From positions 1-30,230 of the forward strand of contig CBDTVL010000014.1 of NCBI GenBank assembly GCA_965363755.1: 30,230 nt of DNA, written 5' to 3'. Positions 25,252-30,230 of the stretch are shown here, one piece after another. Numbering within the stretch: the stretch's first letter is position 1; every line of letters begins with the position of its first letter. This DNA is from JL08 sp965363755 (GTDB lineage: Bacteria; Pseudomonadota; Alphaproteobacteria; Rhodobacterales; Rhodobacteraceae). A program made the translations under genes and the position numbers. The notes beneath the pieces are model-generated. The model was not told where the DNA came from. It did no database searches and saw only the letters and a program-made list of their open reading frames with translations.

Positions 25252-25449
25252 CAGCACAGCCCCTTTGGCAGTTAACGAGTTACAAACATAGGTCGGGAGC
25301 CAGTGAAAATCCAATTTCTTTTAATCGCCTCCATCAACATATCCGTGATCAACCGTCTGTAGGTCGGTTGCCAACTGGACCTGCCGCGCTCTTGTGCCGC
25401 ACCGATCTTGAAGCTGGCGGAGTGTTCAATCTTCCCGGCCTAATGCGAC

Positions 25450-25483
25450 GTGGACGAGCCACAGCCGAAGCGGCTAACGCTTC
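25450..25483 (-). promoter_or_regulatory. Clustered, partly alternative hairpins upstream of folE2
   Basis: In minus-strand RNA, GAAGCG (25483-25478) can pair with CGCUUC (25472-25467). The overlapping AGCCG (25475-25471) can instead pair with CGGCU (25467-25463), so the two stems exclude each other. A third stem, GUGG/CCAC (25462-25450), follows directly. Mutually exclusive stems are a mark of attenuators, but no known family is recognised and there is no following U-run. Confidence 0.25.
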
Positions 25484-25520
25484 CTCCTGATACTTTGAAT
25501 GCCTTTCGCGGCAAGAATGC

Positions 25521-25549
25521 TGCCCACAGGGTGACACCGTTTGTGGGCA
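25521..25549 (-). terminator. Inverted repeat downstream of metZ, possible transcript end
   Basis: TGCCCACA (25521-25528) and TGTGGGCA (25542-25549) form a perfect 8-base stem with a 13-base loop that can fold further (GGT/ACC). It lies about 113 bases past the metZ stop. The following bases on the minus strand (GCATTCTTG) are only mildly U-rich, so it may be a weak terminator or an RNA-stabilising hairpin. Confidence 0.3.
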
Positions 25550-25661
25550 ACATAGGCGGGTGATTGCTGTGTTCTCGTTTTCGACCGACTCGGCGTCATG
25601 TTCTCTGACACGGTATGCCTCGGGTTTCATGGAGCATCATCCTGACGGAGACAGTTCGCAA

Positions 25662-26846
25662 TCAGGTTGCTGTCGCAAGCGCCTGCATAATATCGGAAAT
25701 CAGATCTTCCACATCTTCGATGCCAACCGATATCCGCACGAGACCTGCGGTAATATCCAATGCCTGTCTTTGATCCTCTGGTAACCGCTGATGCGTGGTG
25801 GTTGCCGGGTGCGTCACGATGGTTTTGGCATCACCCAGATTGTTTGAGATCGTACAGAGTTTGAGCGCGTTCAGAAACCGAAAGGCTGCCGCCTGCCCGC
25901 CCGCCAGATCAATCGACAGAACAGTGCCACCCTTTCTCATCTGGCTCTGGCTCAGCGCGTGCTGTGCATGGCTGGCGTGGCCGGGGAAAATGACGCGCGC
26001 CAAAGCCGTGTGCCCTTCAAGCGCGCTGGCAAGCGCCAATGCGCTGTCAGCCTGTGCATTGACGCGCAGATGCATCGTTTCAAGACCTTTGAGCATGATC
26101 CACGCGGTAAACGGGCTCATCGATCCGCCTGTGTGTTTCATATAGGGTTCTACCTTGCCGCGAATAAAGTCGCGCGTCCCAAGGATGACGCCACCCAAGG
26201 CACGCCCCTGCCCGTCAATATGTTTGGTCGCCGAATACACAACCACATCCGCGCCCTGTTCGATCGCCCGTGAGAACACAGGAGTCGCAAAAACATTATC
26301 AACGATTACAATGGCACCAACTTTATGGGCGATGTCACAAACAGATTTGATATCAATCACTTCCAGTGTCGGATTCGAGATGGATTCAAAAAACACAGCC
26401 TTGGTATCGGCCCGTATGGCAGCGTTCCATTGCGCCAGATCAACACCGTCAACAAAGCTCACCTCGACACCAAAACGGGTCAAGATCTCCTCTAGGACAT
26501 ATAAGCAGGACCCAAACAGCGCACGAGACGCGACAACGTGATCCCCAGCCTTTAACATCGCGCTCAGCGCGCCGCTGACTGCCGCCATACCGCTTGCCGT
26601 CGCAAAGGCATCTTCGGCACCTTCCAACGTAGCAATTCTGTCTTCGAACATTGCAACGGTTGGGTTGCCATAGCGCGCATAGATAAACTCTTCGCGCCCG
26701 GCTTCGATGAATCGAGCCTCTGCGGCTTCGGCACTGTCGTAAACAAACCCCTGCGTCAGGAATATCGCCTCGCTCACTTCGCCGTATTGGCTGCGGCGAA
26801 TGCCAGCGTGGACGGCTTTGGTGCGGCTGTTCCAGTTTTCGCTCAT
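25662..26846 (-). CDS. metZ: O-succinylhomoserine sulfhydrylase
   Basis: MetZ makes homocysteine directly from O-succinylhomoserine and sulfide in methionine synthesis. The 394-residue protein is a complete Cys/Met-metabolism PLP enzyme. It shows AIFLTQGFVYDSAEAAEARF, YARYGNPT (56-63), ATASGMAA (82-89), ESISNPTLEV, VDNVFATPV, and the PLP lysine Lys208 in YSATKHIDGQGR. It ends with HPATTTHQRL and GLVRISVGIED. The related MetY (O-acetylhomoserine) differs mainly in length (about 430). GGAGG precedes the ATG by 7 bases. A SAM-II riboswitch and an intrinsic terminator in the leader should shut the gene off when S-adenosylmethionine is plentiful. Confidence 0.95.
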   Translation of the reverse strand: MSENWNSRTKAVHAGIRRSQYGEVSEAIFLTQGFVYDSAEAAEARFIEAGREEFIYARYGNPTVAMFEDRIATLEGAEDAFATASGMAAVSGALSAMLKAGDHVVASRALFGSCLYVLEEILTRFGVEVSFVDGVDLAQWNAAIRADTKAVFFESISNPTLEVIDIKSVCDIAHKVGAIVIVDNVFATPVFSRAIEQGADVVVYSATKHIDGQGRALGGVILGTRDFIRGKVEPYMKHTGGSMSPFTAWIMLKGLETMHLRVNAQADSALALASALEGHTALARVIFPGHASHAQHALSQSQMRKGGTVLSIDLAGGQAAAFRFLNALKLCTISNNLGDAKTIVTHPATTTHQRLPEDQRQALDITAGLVRISVGIEDVEDLISDIMQALATAT

Positions 26847-26870
26847 GTTTTGTCCTCCGGGCTTTTGCCC

Positions 26871-26908
26871 AATAAAAAACCCCCGACGCGGTCAAGCGAA
26901 AGGGGGTC
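26871..26908 (-). terminator. Leader terminator between SAM-II aptamer and metZ
   Basis: On the minus strand ACCCCC (26907-26902) pairs with GGGGGT (26884-26879) and the last bases run into six T (26879-26874). Inside the loop CGC and GCG can pair to extend the hairpin. It lies directly after the aptamer and before the metZ ribosome-binding site, so it is the likely expression platform. A small GGGC-AAAA-GCCC hairpin follows at 26859-26870. Confidence 0.75.
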
Positions 26909-26915
26909 CCTCATC

Positions 26916-26972
26916 CTGACCTTTTAGCGGAATATTTAATGTGGCCCGCAATCCGGTAACAAATCGCCACGG
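26916..26972 (-). promoter_or_regulatory. SAM-II riboswitch aptamer
   Basis: In minus-strand RNA the stem GUGGC (26970-26966) pairs with GCCAC (26945-26941). Between them is GAUUUGUUACCGGAUUGC and after them AUUAAAU and then GCUAAAAGG. Set beside the SAM-II (metX/metZ) consensus as I recall it (stem, GAUUUAACCGUAUUGC, stem, UGAUAAAU, GCUAAAAAGG), the order and conserved blocks agree closely. SAM-II occurs upstream of methionine genes in alphaproteobacteria, as here. It senses S-adenosylmethionine and lowers metZ expression when bound. Confidence 0.88.
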
Positions 26973-26999
26973 TACTTCGATTGCTTAGTTTTTTGTTTT

Positions 27000-27045
27000 T
27001 GTTTACAAATTTCAGACTTGAATATGTCTAAAACTGTTTACAAAT
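27000..27045. repeat. Direct repeat TGTTTACAAAT, two copies
   Basis: TGTTTACAAAT occurs at 27000-27010 and again at 27035-27045, with start points 35 bases apart. Between them AGAC and GTCT (27014-27029) form a small inverted repeat. The spacing is close to three helical turns, so it could be a paired operator over the metZ promoter; it could also be chance in AT-rich DNA. Confidence 0.4.
27002..27030 (-). promoter_or_regulatory. Candidate promoter for the metZ leader
   Basis: On the minus strand TAGACA (27030-27025) and TGTAAA (27007-27002) are separated by 17 bases. Transcription would then begin about 20-25 bases before the SAM-II aptamer, a sensible leader start. The -10 match is imperfect (four of six). 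Confidence 0.4.
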
Positions 27046-27085
27046 GAAATTAGTGATACGGAAAGGATACGGACTTTAGACTAAG

Positions 27086-27310
27086 TTAACACGCATCAAT
27101 CACGCACAACGCACAGCAAGCTAGGATACAAGGGAGATATACTTGGCATCGATTCTCAAAGTCAATGGCAAATGGAGCAGTCCAGTATGCAAGCGAATCA
27201 TCACCAGATGCAGAACATTCGATACTAAGCGGCAAGTTTAACAGTTTGGCAACATCACTGAGGCTGCTATTCTGCAGAAAGACACGGTTGGTTTCAACCG
27301 CCCCAAGCAT
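27086..27310 (-). CDS. Hypothetical 74-residue protein (ORFan) in AT-rich island
   Basis: I do not recognise this protein. It reads SSLSDVAKLLNLPLSIECSA in the middle and ends in a Cys-rich, hydrophobic tail (CQVYLPCILACCALCVIDAC). It counts because of its translation signal: AGGGAGGT lies about 7 bases before the ATG, the strongest ribosome-binding site in this part of the window. A TTGACG box sits about 60 bases upstream, with a poor -10 17 bases on. That upstream signal lies at the edge of a decayed transposase, so the gene may have come with foreign DNA. Codon use is less GC-rich than that of the neighbours. Chance remains a real alternative. Confidence 0.4.
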   Translation of the reverse strand: MLGAVETNRVFLQNSSLSDVAKLLNLPLSIECSASGDDSLAYWTAPFAIDFENRCQVYLPCILACCALCVIDAC

Positions 27311-27373
27311 TCTGAAACCTCCCTAGTTTCCTAGACACCTGCCTCGTTCATTTTGCTTTGTTTGATCTCATCG

Positions 27374-27556
27374 TCAACTGGCGACAACATACCGTTGTTT
27401 TGTGTGTTTGCGGCTGAGGTTATAGAACATCTCGCTGTAAGCGAACTCGTCCTGCCTTGCTGCATCGCGTGTGGAGTATGACCGCCGCCTGATCGGTTCG
27501 CGCTTTACTCGCTGAAAGAAGCTCTCAGCCACGGCATTATCAGCCGCTGTTTTGAC
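27374..27556 (-). pseudogene. Remnant of an IS3-family transposase (OrfB C-terminus)
   Basis: The minus-strand frame reads DNAVAESFFQRVKREPIRRR, then SYSTRDAARQDEFAYSEMFY, NLSRKHTKQRY, and stops at TGA 27376-27374. This is the end of the DDE integrase core of IS3-type OrfB, including the catalytic Glu in AESFF and the usual R-K-H-T turn. The frame is blocked by a stop just upstream (27559-27557), the rest of the transposase is missing, and the usual final segment (SPVEFE type) is replaced. No intact terminal inverted repeats are seen. It is a dead relic, not an active element. Confidence 0.75.
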
Positions 27557-27700
27557 TCAATGGCGGCACGCCCGGCAGCGCAATTTAGCCATTTATAAGC
27601 CACCAAAAATCACGACGTCTTGGAATGCGGTTAGTATCGTTTGAGAGGGAAGAGTCATTCTAATCAGCTAGCTAAGGCTGACTACGCGCGCCAATCAACC

Positions 27701-27724
27701 AAAACAAATGCGCCGAAAGGCGCA
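27701..27724 (-). terminator. Intrinsic terminator of the ftsY-EamA-ispZ transcript
   Basis: On the minus strand TGCGCC (27724-27719) pairs with GGCGCA (27714-27709) around a TTTC loop, followed by TTTGTTTT (27708-27701). It begins 8 bases after the ispZ stop. Stem, loop and T-run all fit a Rho-independent terminator. Confidence 0.8.
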
Positions 27725-27732
27725 CCGTTGGA

Positions 27733-28341
27733 TCACACTTCGCTGTCAGGCTCGATCATGTATTTTTGCAAAGCCAAGATCTGCCACCAGAGGTAGGCAA
27801 AAAGGGCGATCGGAAAGCCGAAGGTTTCGATCTTGACCCACAAGTCCGTTGACATCGTGCGCCAGACCACCTCGTTTGCCACGGCCAATATAGCAAACCC
27901 AACACAGAGACGTTTGGTCAGGATCATCCAGCCTTCCTCCTGCATCGGCATCATTTCGGCCATCACATATGCCAAATAAGACCGCCCGCGTACCAGACCA
28001 ATGCCCAGGATGACGGCAAATACCCCATAAACCAGTGAGGTTTTCATTTTGAAGAATCGTTCATCATTAAACCAAGCGGTTAACCCGCCAAAAAAGATCA
28101 CCATAAACGCGGTGAAAACCTGCATTCGGCTCAGCTTTCCAGTCATCGCCCACAGGATTGCCATTGCCACCAGTAAAATTGGCACGAAGACAAGCGCAGA
28201 AACGATAAATCCCGAATAATCGGTTCCGTTCCATGTATAAGTCTCGTCCCGGATGCGCAGATAGATCACAAAGAACAGCAACGTAGGGCCAAGTTCCAGC
28301 ACCTGCTTTGCAATCGGGTTAATGGGTTTCGCCTCGGCCAT
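27733..28341 (-). CDS. ispZ: Inner membrane septation protein (IspZ/YciB family)
   Basis: The 202-residue protein has five to six membrane segments and the family marks: PIAKQVLELGPTLLFFVIYL near the N-terminus, FFGGLTAWFNDERFFKMKTS in the middle, and ANEVVWRTMSTDLWVKIETF towards the end. Family members affect septation and envelope integrity in enteric bacteria; the biochemical role is not settled. AAGGAG lies 7 bases before the ATG and overlaps the region just after the EamA stop (10-base gap), so it is co-transcribed with that gene. A clear terminator follows. Confidence 0.92.
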   Translation of the reverse strand: MAEAKPINPIAKQVLELGPTLLFFVIYLRIRDETYTWNGTDYSGFIVSALVFVPILLVAMAILWAMTGKLSRMQVFTAFMVIFFGGLTAWFNDERFFKMKTSLVYGVFAVILGIGLVRGRSYLAYVMAEMMPMQEEGWMILTKRLCVGFAILAVANEVVWRTMSTDLWVKIETFGFPIALFAYLWWQILALQKYMIEPDSEV

Positions 28342-28351
28342 ATCGTGCTCC

Positions 28352-29254
28352 TTATCCGCCTATCTCAACTATCACAGCGCCTGCCGCAATCAATGCCATT
28401 AGCGCAATCCGTCGCGGCCCCACGGTTTCTTTCAAAACCAGCCACCCAATGATGGCTGCAAAGACTGTTGATGTTTCGCGCAACACCGCAGCTTCGCCCA
28501 CCTTGTCAAGCCGGGTGGCCACCATGATTGATCCAAAGCTGAGGAAGGCCGTCAGCCCGCCGAAGACCCCGCGAACCATCAACGGCCCGACATTGGGTGG
28601 GCTAAGCATGCCGCGCCAACGCAAATACGCGATGACCGGCATTACCAGCCCGTCGAACATGAAAAACCATGCGAGAAAAGTAAATGGATCGGCGGCAGCC
28701 CGGATCCCGAAGGCGTCATAGGTTGTATAGAGCGCCACAAACAGACCGGTCAGCATCGCCAGCAACAACGCGGTTTTTAATGTATCCCGCTCTGCCTCGA
28801 GATAGAGCAGATTGTAGGCCGCCAGTCCGAAAATACCGGATAGCAGTACAGCAATCCCCATCCACTGGATCGAGGTGAACGTCTCACCAAACAGATAGTA
28901 CGCCCCGATGACGGTAAACAACGGGCCCATTCCGCGCACCACAGGGTAGACAACAGTATAAGCGCCTTTTGTATAGGCCTGCGCCTGCAACAGTTTGTAG
29001 AAGATGTGGATGCCAAAGGCGCCGGCAAATATGGGCCACATGTGCGGCTCGGGCCACGGCACAACAAACAACGCAAACGGTGCCGCCATCAGGCAGTAAG
29101 AAGCATCAATTGCGCCACGCGATAGCCACGGATCATAGCGACCTTTCTGCAAAGCGCCGAACACGGCATGCAGAAAAGCTGCGATGATCGCGAGGAACAA
29201 AGCAAGCTGATGGCCGGCCTCGGTTCCTTCCAGGGAAATCAACCAATCCCCCAT
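28352..29254 (-). CDS. EamA (DMT superfamily) permease, ftsY-ispZ cluster
   Basis: I chose the ATG at 29254 (300 residues, MGDWLISLEGTEAGHQLALF). A GTG at 29284 would add ten residues and lies within the leader structure. The protein has about ten membrane helices in two EamA-like halves. The first half shows FLAIIAAFLHAVFGALQKGR and VVYPVVRGMGPLFTVIGAYY. The second half has VGEAAVLRETSTVFAAIIGW followed by LVLKETVGPRR, the conserved 'E T' loop before the final helix. The substrate is unknown. It lies between ftsY (85-base gap) and ispZ (10-base gap) in one direction. No Shine-Dalgarno sequence is visible before either start. Confidence 0.85.
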   Translation of the reverse strand: MGDWLISLEGTEAGHQLALFLAIIAAFLHAVFGALQKGRYDPWLSRGAIDASYCLMAAPFALFVVPWPEPHMWPIFAGAFGIHIFYKLLQAQAYTKGAYTVVYPVVRGMGPLFTVIGAYYLFGETFTSIQWMGIAVLLSGIFGLAAYNLLYLEAERDTLKTALLLAMLTGLFVALYTTYDAFGIRAAADPFTFLAWFFMFDGLVMPVIAYLRWRGMLSPPNVGPLMVRGVFGGLTAFLSFGSIMVATRLDKVGEAAVLRETSTVFAAIIGWLVLKETVGPRRIALMALIAAGAVIVEIGG

Positions 29255-29261
29255 GATTAGT

Positions 29262-29325
29262 GGGGGCAATGGATCAGGGCCCACCTTACATCACCGGTCT
29301 GTTGCGAGGCTCTCGATCCACCCCC
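29262..29325 (-). promoter_or_regulatory. Long-range leader stem between ftsY and the EamA gene
   Basis: In minus-strand RNA GGGGG (29325-29321) plus UGGAUC (29320-29315) pair with GAUCCA (29275-29270) and CCCCC (29266-29262). This gives 11 pairs with a 3-base bulge, enclosing about 39 bases. The stem ends 7 bases before the ATG at 29254. It is too long to expect by chance in so short a gap. There is no U-run, so it is not a terminator. The role is unknown. Confidence 0.4.
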
Positions 29326-29339
29326 GCGCTGATGCGACG

Positions 29340-30230
29340 TCACTTGTCCAGACCTGTCAGGGCTGCTGCAAAATCTTCAGGGTCAAATGGTGACAGATCG
29401 TCAATTTGTTCGCCAACACCGATAGCGTGGATTGGCAACCCAAATTTGTCGGCCAGTGCCACGAGAACACCGCCTTTTGCGGTGCCATCCAATTTTGTCA
29501 TCACCAGCCCCGAAACATCCGAGATGTCGCGGAATACGCTGACTTGGTTCAGCGCATTCTGACCGGTTGTCGCATCCAACACCAGCAATGTGTTATGCGG
29601 CGCCGTTGGGTCTTTCTTGCGGATCACGCGCACAATCTTTGCAAGCTCTTCCATCAGATCGCTGCGGTTTTGCAGCCGCCCCGCGGTATCGATCATCAGC
29701 AAATCGGTCCCATCTTCCTGCGCCTTGGTCATCGCATCAAAGGCAAGACTGGCAGGATCAGAGCCTTCCGGAGCTGTCAGCACCGGCACGCCTGCCCGGT
29801 CTCCCCAGACCTGCAACTGTTCAACTGCAGCCGCGCGGAACGTGTCGCCAGCTGCAATCACAACTGATTTTCCCGCAGCACGAAACTGGCTGGCCAGCTT
29901 GCCAATGGTCGTGGTCTTGCCTGAGCCATTCACGCCTACAACCAGCACAACCTGCGGCGTTTTGGAATAAATCGGCATAGGTTTGGCTACAGGTTCCATG
30001 ATCCGGCAGATTTCCTGCGCAAGCAGCATTTTTATCTCGCTCGCGGACAACTTCTTGCCAAAGCGGCCTTCGGCCATGTTGGCGGTCACGCGCAGGGCCG
30101 TGTCGACTCCCATATCGGTTGAGATGAGCAACTCTTCGAGCTGTTCCAGCATCTCGTCGTCCAACACCCGCCGGACGACGGTTTTCTTTTCACCCCTGCC
30201 AAATAAACGCCCCAACAGGCCCGGCGATCG
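29340..30230 (-). CDS. ftsY: Signal recognition particle receptor FtsY (N-terminus beyond window)
   Basis: FtsY is the membrane-associated SRP receptor GTPase that docks ribosome-nascent-chain complexes at the inner membrane. The frame is open to the last base of the window, so only the NG domain and about five residues of linker are present (296 residues). The TTG within 'GRLFGRGEKK' is not a real start. Visible parts are the N domain (EMLEQLEELLISTDMGVD), the P-loop GVNGSGKTTTIGKLA, DTFRAAAVEQLQVW, DTAGRLQNRSDLMEEL, TKLDGTAKGG and the closing FDPEDFAAAL. The acidic A domain that usually precedes it should lie beyond base 30230. It is the first gene seen of the ftsY-EamA-ispZ transcript. Confidence 0.97.
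   Translation of the reverse strand, partial: RSPGLLGRLFGRGEKKTVVRRVLDDEMLEQLEELLISTDMGVDTALRVTANMAEGRFGKKLSASEIKMLLAQEICRIMEPVAKPMPIYSKTPQVVLVVGVNGSGKTTTIGKLASQFRAAGKSVVIAAGDTFRAAAVEQLQVWGDRAGVPVLTAPEGSDPASLAFDAMTKAQEDGTDLLMIDTAGRLQNRSDLMEELAKIVRVIRKKDPTAPHNTLLVLDATTGQNALNQVSVFRDISDVSGLVMTKLDGTAKGGVLVALADKFGLPIHAIGVGEQIDDLSPFDPEDFAAALTGLDK

Larger units (their letters stand above)
25252..25661. other. 410-base intergenic region between metZ and folE2
   Basis: No recognisable gene lies here. A 93-codon minus-strand frame (25630-25349) is Arg-rich, not protein-like, and is not called. The region holds a long inverted repeat at 25521-25549 and clustered small hairpins at 25450-25483, both on the path of transcription from metZ toward folE2. 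About 70 bases directly before folE2 show no clear promoter. Confidence 0.5.
27311..27732. other. 422-base gene-poor stretch with insertion-sequence relic
   Basis: Apart from the transposase fragment and the ispZ terminator, no gene is seen. TCAGC (27664-27668) and GCTGA (27677-27681) form a short inverted repeat around TAGCTAAG. Together with the AT-rich 26990-27330 block it marks a boundary between two conserved chromosomal segments. Confidence 0.5.

Noticed and set aside
25200..25320. Search for a Zur operator upstream of folE2
   Set aside because: GTTAAC and GTTAC elements are present, but they do not form the expected AT-rich dyad.
25349..25630. 93-codon open frame on the minus strand between metZ and folE2 with AGGA upstream
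   Set aside because: Its composition is Arg/Ser/Pro-rich like an out-of-frame reading of GC-rich DNA, no motif is recognisable, and the frame crosses two hairpins.

Overview
The window reads as chromosomal DNA of a marine alphaproteobacterium of the Roseobacter group (Rhodobacteraceae). This is inferred from gene content and protein style: class I IlvC beside two AsnC/Lrp genes, the pair glyQ and a short membrane-anchored protein of DUF6446 type, a phasin-like 'antifreeze' family protein, FolE2 as GTP cyclohydrolase, a SAM-II riboswitch on metZ, and the cluster ftsY - EamA transporter - ispZ. There is no rRNA, tRNA, CRISPR array, prophage or intact insertion sequence. One decayed IS3-type transposase fragment lies near 27.4 kb.

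Layout. 1-2.4 kb: C-terminus of a UbiH/Coq6-type hydroxylase, a convergent class V aminotransferase, and two overlapping AsnC/Lrp regulator genes. 2.6-5.5 kb (+ strand): ilvC, a possible frameshifted small gene, a hemerythrin-like protein and an EamA transporter. 5.5-9.6 kb (- strand): folB-folP-glmM (folate and cell-wall precursors) preceded by a SleB-like cell-wall hydrolase. 9.8-17.5 kb (- strand): glyQ, DUF6446-like protein, gltS, glyS and a divergent pyruvate phosphate dikinase-like protein, with an intrinsic terminator between the DUF6446-like gene and gltS. 17.7-19.4 kb (+): an exported SPOR-like / peptidoglycan-binding / trypsin-fold protein whose catalytic triad is lost. 19.4-22.5 kb (-): trkH and a ThDP-dependent decarboxylase. 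22.7-26.9 kb (-): metZ under a SAM-II riboswitch plus terminator, folE2, then a phasin-like protein and a Lys/Pro/Ala-rich protein. 27-27.6 kb: AT-rich, gene-poor patch with a 74-codon ORFan and the transposase relic. 27.7 kb to the end (-): ftsY, an EamA transporter and ispZ.

Most of the window is ordinary housekeeping. Three genes carry family domains whose active sites look worn away: the PPDK-like protein lacks most ATP-contacting residues but keeps its phosphohistidine and PEP sites; the trypsin-fold protein has lost His, Asp and Ser; and FolB carries a C-terminal extension resembling a degenerate amino-acid-kinase fold. Several leaders contain long complementary arms (both EamA transporters, glyQ, folE2) that match no RNA family I recognise. 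The only recognised riboswitch is SAM-II on metZ. All assignments come from reading the sequence; no database search was run.
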